A DNA stretch of 64,000 nucleotides from Lachnospiraceae bacterium UBA3310 (lineage in GTDB: Bacteria; Bacillota; Clostridia; Lachnospirales; Lachnospiraceae): positions 33,616-97,615 of the forward strand of contig DESQ01000029.1 in assembly GCA_002361355.1 (NCBI GenBank), in the 5' to 3' direction. Made by a program: the position numbers and the translations under genes. Numbering within the stretch: position 1 is the first letter of the stretch; the number at the start of each line of letters is the position of its first letter. The notes below the pieces were generated by a model. It saw only the letters and a program-made list of their open reading frames with translations. It searched no databases and was not told where the DNA came from. Shown in pieces: positions 25,757-35,384 of the stretch.

Positions 25757-26473
25757 ATGGGATATTATGGTTATGGATTCGGATATTATTTTGACCCGAC
25801 CTATTTTCTGGTGCTGATCGGGGCGGTTTTGTGTATTTGGGCGCAGGCGAGGGTCACCTCTACCTACAGCAAGTATTCCAGAGTACTTAGCAGAACAGGC
25901 ATGACAGGCGCGCAGGCGGCGCAGCGGATTTTGCAGTTGTCGGGCATCTATGACGTGCGCATCGAGCATGTGGCAGGCAACCTGACAGATCACTATGATC
26001 CTGCGAACAAGGTGCTGCGTCTCTCCGATTCGGTGTACGGCTCTCCGTCCGTGGCGGCCATCGGCGTGGCGGCGCATGAGTGCGGCCATGCGGTACAGCA
26101 CGACAAGGGCTATGCCCCTTTAAAGTTTCGTTCCGCGCTGGTGCCGGTGGCAAATATCGGCTCCAAGGCGGGTATTCCGCTGATTATTCTGGGCGCCATT
26201 CTGGGGATGAACCAGACGCTGATCCATATCGGCATCTGGGTGTTCGCCCTTGCAGTGCTGTTTCAGGTGGTGACGCTTCCGGTGGAATTTAACGCTTCCG
26301 GCAGGGCTCTTGCCATGTTGGGGGATTACGGCATGCTTGACAGGGAGGAGACGAACGGCTGCAGGAAAGTGCTGCGGGCAGCGGCGCTGACCTATGTAGC
26401 GGCGGCAGCGTCAGCGATTTTGCAGCTTCTTCGACTGGTGCTTTTGTTCGGAAACGACCGGAGACGCGATTGA
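25757..26473 (+). CDS. Zinc metallopeptidase, YugP family
   Basis: 238 aa membrane-anchored peptidase. An N-terminal hydrophobic segment (about residues 13-30) is followed by the zinc motif HECGH (about 113-117) within AAIGVAAHECGHAVQHDKGY, then further hydrophobic segments (about 145-185) and FNASGRA, the typical third-ligand region. ATG 25757 is chosen because GGAGGG lies 6 bp upstream; the in-frame ATG at 25751 would leave no spacing. Located in the def-fmt-rsmB operon, as in many Clostridia. Substrates are unknown. Confidence 0.88.
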   Translation: MGYYGYGFGYYFDPTYFLVLIGAVLCIWAQARVTSTYSKYSRVLSRTGMTGAQAAQRILQLSGIYDVRIEHVAGNLTDHYDPANKVLRLSDSVYGSPSVAAIGVAAHECGHAVQHDKGYAPLKFRSALVPVANIGSKAGIPLIILGAILGMNQTLIHIGIWVFALAVLFQVVTLPVEFNASGRALAMLGDYGMLDREETNGCRKVLRAAALTYVAAAASAILQLLRLVLLFGNDRRRD

Positions 26474-26504
26474 GGTTACAATCATAAGACGGGAGAACGG
26501 GAAC

Positions 26505-27869
26505 GTGGCGGAGATAAATGTGCGGGAAGTGGTTCTGGATATACTGGTGGAACTGTCAAAGGGAGAGGAATACAGCAATGTCCTGATTGCGGCGGCACTT
26601 GACAAATATGATTATCTGGACGGTAAGGAGAAGGCTTTTATCAAGCGGGTCTGTGAGGGGACGATTGAGCGAAGGATACAGATCGACTACGTGTTGGATC
26701 AATATTCTAAAACGCCTGTTATTAAAATGAAGCCCCTGATTCGGGAGCTCCTTCGCATGAGCGTTTATCAGCTTTTGTTTATGGCGCATATCCCCGCTTC
26801 GGCGGTCTGCAACGAGGCGGTGAAACTGGCCAAAAAGCGGCGGTTTCAGCAGTTGCAGGGATATGTGAACGGGGTGCTTCGAAACATCGCCAGAGGGAAG
26901 GAAGCGATTGCTTACCCTGACAGGGAGAAGGAACTGCCGGCATGGCTTTCCGTGCGCTACTCCATGCCGCTCTGGCTTGTTTCGCATTTTTCCGGCGCTT
27001 ACGGGCAGGAGACCTGCGAGAAGATTCTGGACGCTTTTCTGGAGAGAGAGGCGGTCTGCGTCCGCCTGGATCAAAGGCTTACGGAAAAGGAGCGGGAGGC
27101 GCTTGTGGAGGCCTGGAGAGCGGACGGCGTGGAGGTGGAGGCACATCCTTATCTATCCTATGCCGTCAGGCTGCAGAAGGCGGCGGGCGTGCACCGCCTC
27201 GCCGGGTATGCAGAGGGACGGTTTGCGGTGCAGGACGTAAGTTCCATGTTGGTGGTGGAAGCGGCTGGCATCTGTGCCGGCAATACGGTGATCGATGTCT
27301 GTGCGGCGCCCGGCGGGAAGGCTCTCCACGCGGCGGAAAAGCTGCAGGGTACAGGGCGGGTCATCGCCTGCGATGTGAGTCAGTATAAAACCGAAAAGAT
27401 CGAGGAAAACCGCGCCCGCCTCGGGCTTGAAAATGTGACTGTCAGGGTGCAGGACGCGAGAGTGCGGGAGGCTTCCCTTGTGGGACAGGCGGATATCCTT
27501 CTGGCGGATGTGCCCTGCTCCGGACTTGGCGTGATCGGCCATAAGCAGGATATCAAATACCGGGTGACGGCGGAATCCCTCAGGGAGATCACACGCTTAC
27601 AGAGAGAAATAATAACTAATGTTATTGATTATATCAAACCGGGCGGTATTCTGATGTACAGTACCTGTACCATGAATCCCGGCGAGAATGAAGAAATGGT
27701 GGGCTGGATCTGTGAAACCTTCGGGTTTGGGCTGGTGAGTATGGCGGCGGATCTGCCGGAGCCGCTTAAGGAGGAGGCAGAGCAGGGAATGGTGCAGCTT
27801 CTGCCCGGCGTTCATGAGACGGACGGTTTCTTTTTTGCGAAGCTTAGGAAAAAGGAAGCTTCCGTATAG
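26505..27869 (+). CDS. rsmB: 16S rRNA (cytosine-967-C5)-methyltransferase RsmB
   Basis: 454 aa rRNA methyltransferase. N-terminal NusB-like helical domain (residues 1-140), then a SAM-binding Rossmann fold: VIDVCAAPGGKALHAAE (about 264-280), DVPCSGLG with the release cysteine (about 334-341) and STCTMNPGENE with the catalytic cysteine (about 385-395). GTG start at 26505 after a GGGAG site. Part of the def-fmt-rsmB-rlmN operon. Confidence 0.94.
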   Translation: MAEINVREVVLDILVELSKGEEYSNVLIAAALDKYDYLDGKEKAFIKRVCEGTIERRIQIDYVLDQYSKTPVIKMKPLIRELLRMSVYQLLFMAHIPASAVCNEAVKLAKKRRFQQLQGYVNGVLRNIARGKEAIAYPDREKELPAWLSVRYSMPLWLVSHFSGAYGQETCEKILDAFLEREAVCVRLDQRLTEKEREALVEAWRADGVEVEAHPYLSYAVRLQKAAGVHRLAGYAEGRFAVQDVSSMLVVEAAGICAGNTVIDVCAAPGGKALHAAEKLQGTGRVIACDVSQYKTEKIEENRARLGLENVTVRVQDARVREASLVGQADILLADVPCSGLGVIGHKQDIKYRVTAESLREITRLQREIITNVIDYIKPGGILMYSTCTMNPGENEEMVGWICETFGFGLVSMAADLPEPLKEEAEQGMVQLLPGVHETDGFFFAKLRKKEASV

Positions 27870-27891
27870 ACTGCGGAGAGAAGGGTTTTTT

Positions 27892-28938
27892 ATGGAGAAA
27901 AAAGAGATAAAGTCCCTCACGCTCCCGGAGCTACAGGAAGAAATGGCACAGCTTGGGGAGAAGTCTTTCCGCGCGTCACAGATGTATGAGTGGATGCACA
28001 GGAAACTGGCGCGGGACTATGAGGAAATGAGTAATATTCCTGCGGCTATGAAAGCGAAATGTGGGGAAAGATATAGGTATACGGCACTGAAAATCGCAGC
28101 GGTGCAGGAGTCGGCGGTTGACGGCACAAAAAAGTTTCTGTTTGCCCTTTCTGACGGCAATGTGGTGGAGAGTGTGTGGATGCGTTATAAGCATGGCAAT
28201 TCGGTCTGCATCTCCTCCCAGGTGGGATGCCGGATGGGATGCCGTTTCTGCGCTTCCACGCTGGACGGTCTGGTGCGGAATCTGACGCCGGCGGAGATGC
28301 TCGACCAGATTTATGCGATCACGTTGGAGACAAAAGAGCGGGTGTCAAATGTGGTAGTGATGGGAAGCGGGGAGCCTCTGGACAACTATGACAATCTTCT
28401 GCGCTTCATCACGCTGCTTTCGGATGAAAACGGCCTTCATATCAGCCAGAGAAACATAACGGTGTCCACCTGCGGCATCGTGCCGATGATGAGACGGCTT
28501 GCAGATGAGAAACTACAGATCACGCTGGCGCTCTCCCTTCATGCAGCGACGGATGAAAAACGGCGGGAACTTATGCCGATCGCCAATCAGTACACCCTTG
28601 CGGAACTGATGGCGTGCTGTGCCTATTATTTTGAGCAGACCGGGAGACGGATTACCTTTGAGTACAGTCTGGTGCGGCATGTGAATGACTCCGGGAAGGA
28701 TGCGCAGATGCTTGCCAGCCTGATCAGGGGATTAAACTGTCATGTGAATCTGATACCGGTGAATCCTGTCAAGGAGAGAAATTATGTACAGTCTGAGCGT
28801 CATTCGGTGGAGGCATTTGCGGCGCTTTTACAGAAAAAAGGGATAAACGTGACGGTTCGCCGGGAGATGGGCAGGGATATCGACGGGGCCTGCGGACAGC
28901 TCAGACGGCGGTTTTTAGCGGAAATGAAAGAGGGCTGA
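27892..28938 (+). CDS. rlmN: 23S rRNA (adenine-2503-C2)-methyltransferase RlmN (dual-specificity with tRNA in family)
   Basis: 348 aa radical SAM methyl synthase modifying A2503 at the peptidyl-transferase centre. The cluster motif CRMGCRFC lies at about 113-120, preceded by SSQVGC; VVMGSGEPLDNYDN (about 158-171) is the family GEPL segment, and LIPVNPV and a C-terminal Cys-containing segment (DIDGACGQLR) provide the methyl-carrying cysteine. The frame overlaps rsmB's end upstream; ATG 27892 gives the standard N terminus (MEKKEIKSLTLPEL). Confidence 0.95.
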   Translation: MEKKEIKSLTLPELQEEMAQLGEKSFRASQMYEWMHRKLARDYEEMSNIPAAMKAKCGERYRYTALKIAAVQESAVDGTKKFLFALSDGNVVESVWMRYKHGNSVCISSQVGCRMGCRFCASTLDGLVRNLTPAEMLDQIYAITLETKERVSNVVVMGSGEPLDNYDNLLRFITLLSDENGLHISQRNITVSTCGIVPMMRRLADEKLQITLALSLHAATDEKRRELMPIANQYTLAELMACCAYYFEQTGRRITFEYSLVRHVNDSGKDAQMLASLIRGLNCHVNLIPVNPVKERNYVQSERHSVEAFAALLQKKGINVTVRREMGRDIDGACGQLRRRFLAEMKEG

Positions 28939-28951
28939 ATATTTAATTTGC

Positions 28952-28980
28952 TTGCTCTTTTAAGGGTAATATGCTAACAT
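28952..28980 (+). promoter_or_regulatory. Putative promoter for stp-prkC
   Basis: TTGCTC (28952-28957), 17 bp, TAACAT (28975-28980) preceded by TG-C (extended -10). It lies about 40 bp before the phosphatase start. Confidence 0.45.
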
Positions 28981-29017
28981 GGGTAATTGGTAAAATATGC
29001 AAAACGGAGGAATGGAC

Positions 29018-29764
29018 GTGCTCAGGTCTTATGCGCTGACAGATATCGGGCGAAGAAGACAACTGAATCAGGATTATATTTACGTCACTGAAAATTCCAT
29101 TGGAAATCTGCCCAATCTCTTTATTGTGGCGGATGGTATGGGCGGCCACAAGGCGGGAGACTATGCTTCCGACCTGGCAGTGGAGACGGTGACGAAGGAG
29201 GTGGAGGCTTCCCTGGAGGTGAGTCCCGTGAAGATACTGAATCACGCGATTTCCAGAGCGAATACGGTTCTGCGGGAGCGGGCAAGGGAAGATTTCGCCC
29301 TAAACGGTATGGGCACGACGCTTGTTGCTGCCACCTGTATCGGTCGGTTTTTGGAAGTGGCCAATGTGGGAGACAGCAGGCTTTATGTGATAGGAGACGA
29401 AATTACGCAGATAACGGAAGATCATTCCCTGGTGGAGGAGATGGTCAAAATGGGCGGGATCGGCAGGGAAGAGGCCAGAAACCACCCGGATAAAAATATC
29501 ATCACGCGGGCGGTAGGCGCAAGGGATGATGTGGAAGTGGATTTCTTTCATGTAGAGTTACAGACAGGGGATATGGTTTTACTTTGTTCGGATGGTTTGA
29601 CTAACATGGTGGATGACGAGACGATATGCCAAATCTTGAAAAACGGCAACAGCCTCAGGGACAGGGTAGAAGAACTGGTACAGACAGCCAATAGTAACGG
29701 CGGCAGAGACAATATATCGGCGATTGTTATCGAACCGTTAGCAGACGAGGTAGAACATGATTAA
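29018..29764 (+). CDS. stp: Stp/PrpC-type PP2C serine/threonine phosphatase
   Basis: About 248 aa metal-dependent phosphatase that reverses PrkC phosphorylation. PP2C motifs: NQDY near the N terminus, VADGMGGHKAGDYAS (about 37-51), GMGTTLVAA (about 98), ANVGDSRLY (about 114), LLCSDGLTNM (about 189) and GGRDNISAIV (about 228). Three in-frame starts exist (ATG 28997, ATG 29012, GTG 29018); only GTG 29018 is properly spaced from CGGAGG at 29005-29010. The end overlaps the kinase gene by 8 bp. Confidence 0.92.
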   Translation: MLRSYALTDIGRRRQLNQDYIYVTENSIGNLPNLFIVADGMGGHKAGDYASDLAVETVTKEVEASLEVSPVKILNHAISRANTVLRERAREDFALNGMGTTLVAATCIGRFLEVANVGDSRLYVIGDEITQITEDHSLVEEMVKMGGIGREEARNHPDKNIITRAVGARDDVEVDFFHVELQTGDMVLLCSDGLTNMVDDETICQILKNGNSLRDRVEELVQTANSNGGRDNISAIVIEPLADEVEHD

Positions 29765-31868
29765 GATTGGAATGATGATAGCTGATCGGTATGAGATCCT
29801 GGAAAAGATCGGTACCGGCGGCATGTCAGATGTATATAAAGCAAAAGATCATAAGTTGAACCGCTTTGTGGCGGTGAAGGTTTTAAAGCAGGAATTTAGT
29901 GAGAACGCCAATTTTGTCTCCAAGTTCCGGATCGAGGCGCAGGCGGCGGCGGGGCTTATGCACCCCAATATCGTCAATGTCTATGATGTGGGTGAGGAAG
30001 GCGAGAACCATTACATTGTCATGGAGCTTGTGGAGGGAATCACCCTCAAAAAGTATATCGAGAAGAAGGCGAGGCTTTCCGTTAAGGAGGCCGTGAGCAT
30101 CGCCATTCAGGTTTCCATGGGCATAGAGGCGGCTCACAACAATCACATCATTCACAGGGATATCAAACCGCAGAACATTATCATTTCCAAGGAAGGCAAG
30201 GTGAAAGTGACGGACTTTGGCATTGCCAAAGCAGCCACTAGCAATACCATCACCTCCAACGTCATGGGGAGCGTGCACTATACTTCCCCGGAACAGGCAA
30301 GAGGCGGCTACAGCGACGAGAAGAGCGATATCTATTCCCTCGGTGTGACTATGTTTGAGATGCTGACAGGCAGAGTGCCCTTTAACGGGGAGACCACGGT
30401 TGCCATTGCGATCAAGCATATTCAGGAAGAGTTTCCTTCTCCCAGAGAGTATGTGGGGGAAATTCCGGTCTGTGTGGAACAGATCGTGTTAAAGTGTTGT
30501 CAGAAGAGCCCTGACAGGAGATACCAGTCCATGTCTGAGCTGATTGCCGACTTAAAACAGTCGCTCATCAGTCCGGACGAGGATTTCGTCAAGGTGGCGG
30601 ATCCCGATGAGGAGGCTTCCACCCGTATGATTACGGACAGGGATATGGTGCAGATCAAGAGACAGTCGGAAAATCGGGATTCCATGGACGAGGCGATGCG
30701 GCTGAAAAAGGATGTCCGCGACAGGGAAAGAGATAGAGATGACGACCGTTATTATGAAGATGATGAGGACGAGGACTGGGATGACGAGGAGGATTACGAT
30801 CCCAAGATGGAGAAAATCACTACCATACTGGCGGTGGTGGCGGCTCTCCTGATCGGCTGTATCCTCATCTTTCTGGTGGGCAGAACCATGGGGGTGTTTA
30901 ATTTCGGCGCCGCCAATGACGAGCTTCAGGCGCAGGAGAAAGAACAGGTGGAGATGATCCGCGTGGTCGGCATGCATGTGGACGAGGCGAAGAAAGCCTT
31001 GCTGGATCTCGGACTGACACCGGAGATTAAGTATGAGGAGAACAGTAACTACGATGCAGGAACCGTACTTAGGGCAAGCGTGCAGGATGGATTGATGATA
31101 GACAAGGGGACAAATATCATTCTCACGGTGGCGGAAGCTGTGGAGGGTGTGCAGGTTCCCAATGTGACAGGAAAATCCCAGACAGAGGCCGAGTCTGTTC
31201 TGACGAAGGAGGGCTTTGTCGTAACTGTGGTGGAGAGTCCTGACGCGACGGTGGAAAAGGGCGTTGTCATTTCCCAGTCGCCGGAGGCGGAGACAAAAGC
31301 TGCCGCCGGTTCAAACATTACTATCCGCGTGAGCCAGGGGGCTGAGGATAACAAAGTCAGAGTGCCCAGAGTGGTGGATATGACGGAGATGGATGCCACG
31401 GCTGTTTTGACAGAGAGCGGCCTTGTCGTAGGAACGGTAACACAGGTTGAAAATGAAGAGACAGAGCCGGATCTGGTGTGCTACCAGAGTTATTCCGAGG
31501 GCTCCTATGTGGATAAAGGAACGGCGGTGGATCTGCGGATCAGCGCCGGGCCGTCACAGAAGACGTACCGCTATTCGGAGGGCATCACGGCGCCCACCGA
31601 AGATCCCTCTTATCAGAGCGGTATGGAGGTGGCGGTAGAACTGATCGCCTACGACGGTACGGTGATTTTGAGCACCCGCACGACCACTTTTCCGGTGGGC
31701 GGCAACTATACGGGAATCAAGTCTCCTTCGGGCGTTATCCGTTATACGTTTACGGTGCAGACAGAGCCCACGACGGTCACGAATCCGGAGACCGGGGAGC
31801 AGACCACCGAAGGCGGCGGATCGGAGACGAAGACAGTGGAAAGACAGGTCAACTTCACAGAAGAATAA
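29757..31868 (+). CDS. prkC: PrkC/Stk-type serine/threonine kinase with PASTA domains
   Basis: 703 aa membrane kinase sensing muropeptides or lipid II and regulating wall growth and spore germination in relatives. Kinase domain residues ~10-270: GTGGMSDVYKAKD (about 19), VAVKVLK lysine (about 41), HRDIKPQN (about 134), DFGIAKA (about 155). A charged linker rich in Asp/Arg (about 300-345) precedes a single membrane helix (about 357-380). Three extracellular PASTA repeats follow (about 400-460, 462-525, 528-598) and then a C-terminal beta-rich domain of about 100 residues. Eight-base overlap with its phosphatase gene couples the pair. Confidence 0.95.
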   Translation: MIKIGMMIADRYEILEKIGTGGMSDVYKAKDHKLNRFVAVKVLKQEFSENANFVSKFRIEAQAAAGLMHPNIVNVYDVGEEGENHYIVMELVEGITLKKYIEKKARLSVKEAVSIAIQVSMGIEAAHNNHIIHRDIKPQNIIISKEGKVKVTDFGIAKAATSNTITSNVMGSVHYTSPEQARGGYSDEKSDIYSLGVTMFEMLTGRVPFNGETTVAIAIKHIQEEFPSPREYVGEIPVCVEQIVLKCCQKSPDRRYQSMSELIADLKQSLISPDEDFVKVADPDEEASTRMITDRDMVQIKRQSENRDSMDEAMRLKKDVRDRERDRDDDRYYEDDEDEDWDDEEDYDPKMEKITTILAVVAALLIGCILIFLVGRTMGVFNFGAANDELQAQEKEQVEMIRVVGMHVDEAKKALLDLGLTPEIKYEENSNYDAGTVLRASVQDGLMIDKGTNIILTVAEAVEGVQVPNVTGKSQTEAESVLTKEGFVVTVVESPDATVEKGVVISQSPEAETKAAAGSNITIRVSQGAEDNKVRVPRVVDMTEMDATAVLTESGLVVGTVTQVENEETEPDLVCYQSYSEGSYVDKGTAVDLRISAGPSQKTYRYSEGITAPTEDPSYQSGMEVAVELIAYDGTVILSTRTTTFPVGGNYTGIKSPSGVIRYTFTVQTEPTTVTNPETGEQTTEGGGSETKTVERQVNFTEE

Positions 31869-31893
31869 AGTGAGATAATGTTGGTTTTAGTGT

Positions 31894-32772
31894 ATGCAGG
31901 GAAAGATTATGAAAGGGATCGCCGGGTTCTATTATGTGCACGTAGAGGGATGCGGCGTCTATGAGTGTAAGGCTAAGGGAATATTCAGAAAAGAGGGCGT
32001 CAAGCCGTTAGTGGGAGACGACGTGGAGCTGGACGTGCTGGACGAGACGGAAAAACTTGGCAATATCCGCCGGATCCTGCCGAGGAAAAGCGCGTTGGTG
32101 CGCCCGGCGGTGGCAAATGTGGATCAGGCATTGATTCTATTTGCCATTGTAAAGCCCAATCCTAACTTTAATCTGCTGGATCGTTTTTTGATCCGCATGG
32201 AACAGCAAAACCTTCCCACGGTGATCTGCTTTAACAAAGAAGACATTGCATCCGCGCAGGAGAAAGAAGCTCTGCGGGCGTCCTATGAAACCTGCGGATA
32301 TCGGGTGTTATTTATTAGCGTGTTGGAGAATCGGGGACTGGATCAGGTGAAGGCGGTTCTTTCGGGGAAGACGACCACACTGGCAGGGCCAAGCGGCGTC
32401 GGCAAATCGTCTCTGATCAACCGGCTTTCGCCTGACACGCAGATGGCGACGGGAGAGATCAGCGAGAAGATCGAGAGAGGCCGTCACACCACAAGACATT
32501 CGGAAATCATTGCACTGGGCGGGGAAACATACATTGTGGACACGCCCGGTTTTACGTCTCTCGACATGCCGGATATCACGAAGGAGGAGCTTGGCGGATA
32601 TTATCCGGAGTTTCGGGAATACGAGCCTTTCTGTAAGTTCCGGGGATGCGCGCATCTGAGCGAGCCATCCTGTGGGGTGAAGGAGGCGGTGGAAGCGGGG
32701 AAAATCAGTCTGGTGCGGTATGAAAATTATAAAATCCTGTACCGGGAGCTGAAAGAGACAAAGCGGTATTAA
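31894..32772 (+). CDS. rsgA: Ribosome small subunit-dependent GTPase RsgA
   Basis: 292 aa circularly permuted GTPase that matures the 30S subunit. N-terminal OB-fold (residues 1-65), then the permuted G motifs in order: CFNKED (G4, about 111), GPSGVGKSSL (G1, about 166) and DTPGF (G3, about 214). The C-terminal zinc knuckle is CKFRGCAHLSEPSC (about 247-260). It follows prkC as in most Firmicutes. The usual downstream rpe and thiN genes are missing; an orphan lipoprotein gene follows instead. Confidence 0.95.
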   Translation: MQGKIMKGIAGFYYVHVEGCGVYECKAKGIFRKEGVKPLVGDDVELDVLDETEKLGNIRRILPRKSALVRPAVANVDQALILFAIVKPNPNFNLLDRFLIRMEQQNLPTVICFNKEDIASAQEKEALRASYETCGYRVLFISVLENRGLDQVKAVLSGKTTTLAGPSGVGKSSLINRLSPDTQMATGEISEKIERGRHTTRHSEIIALGGETYIVDTPGFTSLDMPDITKEELGGYYPEFREYEPFCKFRGCAHLSEPSCGVKEAVEAGKISLVRYENYKILYRELKETKRY

Positions 32773-32799
32773 AGTGAGAGAAGAGGAGGACTGCATCCT

Positions 32800-34521
32800 A
32801 TGAAAAAAACGCGGGCATTGGGAATCATCACAGGTATATGCTTATTGTTTTGCGGGTGCGGCGCTGACAACGAAAACGAGGATATTTTTTTGCAACAACA
32901 GACGGAAGATATTGCGGCGGAATCTGTATCGGAGAATACTGCGGAAACATCCGTATCGGAAGAGGATCTGGAGGAGCCAACACTGGAAACGATACGTGCA
33001 CAGTGGGAAGCGGAGAAATTGGTAGAGAAGATGGTGCGGGAGCAGAAGAAACTGAAATACTACGGTACTTTTCTGGCGGAATACATAACATGGAAGAAAG
33101 AACTGGACGAGAGGGTCGCGGGGCAATTTGCAAAGATGGTGCAGGAACAGTCAAAGGTACTGGAAAGATACGATATTTTTCTGACGGAATACGCAGCGCG
33201 GGGAAAGGGGCGTGACAGCGGGCAAGTCCCCGGTTTTGCATTGATCTATCTGGATGGCGACGATATTCCGGAACTTGTCCTGATAGACGGATATGCGCAT
33301 GCGCATGGCGGGCTGGTGTATACGTTTGAGGAAGGACGTGTAGTCCCTGTGGGAGAATATGGGCAGTACGGCACGATGCACTATCAGGAAAAAGAAGGAA
33401 TCGTATTCGACGATTACGATACGTTTGGCGACATATTTTCCGAGGTGTACCAGATAGAGGGAAGCAGGGAAACGCTTCTGCAAAGTTACAGCGAATACTG
33501 TATGCTTCCGGCGGCGGAGGACAAGCTGCAGTATACTTATACGGTGGACGGGAAAGAGGTATCGAAGGAACAATACCTGGAAGTTTCTGAGAAATGGCTG
33601 GAAGCCGAATACAGCGAGATCAACTACGATATGTGCCGGACACTGGCAGAAGATAACATACAGGAAGGATTGCGGGAAGAATTGGAAAACCTGATCTTCC
33701 GGCAGGAGGAAGCGCTGAAACAGGGAATGCTGCTTGCAGCGGAGGAGAAAGAGGAAGATATTCTGCTATGGGACTACGATGACTTTGACGGGGATGGCAA
33801 TTGGGAAGCGTTTATGATAGTCGGGCGAACTTTCAACGTTTATGGGAGTCTGGAGTATACCGGCACACTTTATTTTGCAGGAGCGGACGGCTCAGTGCTG
33901 ACGCTGGATGACAGTTATGGCAGCTATCGCCTGATTGACGGGAAAATGGATTTCGGGTCGAGAAAATATCTGTATTTTTACACGGATTATTGTTTTACGG
34001 CCAATGTCAGCGAAATATGGACGGTGAGAGACGGAAAGCCGGTAGAAGAGAGCGGTCTTTATCAGAGTGGGCAGGTGGTATATCGCGGCGAAAATGAGAG
34101 AAACGAGTTTGAAATCTGGGTGGATGGCTACAATCACTTTTATGGGATGATGATCCCTGATGCGTGGACGGGGCATACTTACAGACCCTATTTTTATTAT
34201 TATGATTCCGACAGCGACCAGATTAAGGCGTTTGGGGGAAAGCTCATTTCGGAGGAGGACTTTGAGGAACTTAGCGCAACGAATATCATAGAGGAGATCA
34301 AGGCAAAAGGGTATACGGTAGGGGATATTATCAGGTGGGACAATAATATTGTGACGATTAACTATAATTATGTGCAAGTAGGGAGCACGAATGACTCTTC
34401 AAAATGGGATGTCTATGAAAATGTGATTTGGGATAATAACGTAAAGGATTTCTGGCGAAAGGAAGCGATGCAGGTCACTTCTTGGGAAAATGCGGGAGTA
34501 GGAGGAAGCTACGGGTTGTAA
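32800..34521 (+). CDS. Large lipoprotein of unknown function
   Basis: 573 aa predicted secreted lipoprotein: basic N terminus (MKKTR), hydrophobic core and a lipobox ending in cysteine (LLFCGC, about residues 17-22). Residues ~60-135 are helical and contain two similar units (around KYYGTFLAEY and ERYDIFLTEY). Two acidic loops of the DxDxD type (LIYLDGDDIPEL near 149 and DDFDGDGNWEAF near 328) resemble calcium-binding or FG-GAP-like turns seen in Lachnospiraceae lipoproteins. No enzyme motif was recognised. It directly follows rsgA and precedes the mobile-element scar; it may itself be accessory. Confidence 0.75.
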   Translation: MKKTRALGIITGICLLFCGCGADNENEDIFLQQQTEDIAAESVSENTAETSVSEEDLEEPTLETIRAQWEAEKLVEKMVREQKKLKYYGTFLAEYITWKKELDERVAGQFAKMVQEQSKVLERYDIFLTEYAARGKGRDSGQVPGFALIYLDGDDIPELVLIDGYAHAHGGLVYTFEEGRVVPVGEYGQYGTMHYQEKEGIVFDDYDTFGDIFSEVYQIEGSRETLLQSYSEYCMLPAAEDKLQYTYTVDGKEVSKEQYLEVSEKWLEAEYSEINYDMCRTLAEDNIQEGLREELENLIFRQEEALKQGMLLAAEEKEEDILLWDYDDFDGDGNWEAFMIVGRTFNVYGSLEYTGTLYFAGADGSVLTLDDSYGSYRLIDGKMDFGSRKYLYFYTDYCFTANVSEIWTVRDGKPVEESGLYQSGQVVYRGENERNEFEIWVDGYNHFYGMMIPDAWTGHTYRPYFYYYDSDSDQIKAFGGKLISEEDFEELSATNIIEEIKAKGYTVGDIIRWDNNIVTINYNYVQVGSTNDSSKWDVYENVIWDNNVKDFWRKEAMQVTSWENAGVGGSYGL

Positions 34522-34559
34522 ATAATGGTGACGTTGGGTATAAAGAACTTAGGTGCAAT

Positions 34560-35124
34560 GCACCGCATTTCCGAATGGGCAGGAAGACGGAGGTTTTAAG
34601 CGAATTGACGGATGATCTGTGTTATTCCGTGGGCTCCCTTACCAATGCGACGAAAATAGCAAACACGCTGCAGACGGTGAAGGGAATCAGGGTGGACAGC
34701 GGGACTATAGCAAGCTATCTGACTTATCTTTCCGAGTCCTTTCTGTTTTGTCAGGCGAAACGGTATGATGTAAAGGAAAAGAAATATTTTCCTATCCGTC
34801 AAAATATTATTGCAGCGATATTCGGTGGATGTAGGCGTTGTGGATCTTTTTGAAACAGGTGCAGAAGGGAAAAGAAAGAAAGTCAGCTGCGAGATCGATT
34901 TTGTTGTAAACAGGGGAATAAAGAAGTATTATATCCAGTCTGCCCTGACCTTGGGAGATGCCCGGAAGGAACAGACAGAGCTTCGGCCGTTGCTTAGCGT
35001 CAGGGATTTTTTTCGGAAAATCGTTGTTACGAAAAGCGGGATGAAACCATGGATTGATGAAGAGGGGATTCTGCATCTGGGGCTTTACGAGTTTTTGTTG
35101 AATCCTGCCGCGCTGGATTTATAA
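34560..35124 (+). pseudogene. Degraded AAA/DUF4143 ATPase (C-terminal part)
   Basis: Two overlapping frames together read as the C-terminal DUF4143 domain of an AAA-type ATP-binding protein. Frame one (to about 34780) gives LTDDLCYSVGSLTNATKIAN and SYLTYLSESFLFCQAKRYDVK; the text then continues in a second frame (SYPSKYYCSD) and after a gap in a third (RYSVDVGVVDLFE through IDFVVNRGIKKYYIQSALT to the stop at 35124). The N-terminal ATPase half is absent and roughly 30 residues are missing at a junction near 34815-34830 where both sides share CGATATTC, suggesting a deletion between short repeats. Such proteins are common accessory-genome genes; this copy is dead. Confidence 0.72.
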
Positions 35125-35132
35125 TAGTTTTA

Positions 35133-35384
35133 TTGCTGCTTTCATCCGCCACCCTTGCCATGATCGCTGGCTTTGCTTACCTGCTTTTGTATGTTACGGA
35201 CAGAGAGCGGGGCATGACGGAGGAGAGGAAGAAGGAGCTTGTCTCCTGCCTTGCGGCATGGGCGAAGCAGGGCGGAAAGGTCAGAAAATACCTTGCCCTT
35301 GCGGCGATCTTTGTGCTGCTGGTGTATTACCACAGCATCGGCAAGAAAATGTGTGTAAGATGGAAAGCGATTTATGGAGAATAG
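35133..35384 (+). pseudogene. Truncated membrane-protein fragment upstream of the sortase
   Basis: An open frame of 83 codons with two strongly hydrophobic segments (about residues 1-21 and 54-68) separated by a charged stretch. There is no ribosome site before the TTG, and the frame runs without a stop back into the end of the DUF4143 pseudogene, so the true 5' end seems to have been lost. It overlaps the sortase start by 11 bp. No family recognised; it may be the remnant of a conjugative-element membrane protein. Confidence 0.4.
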
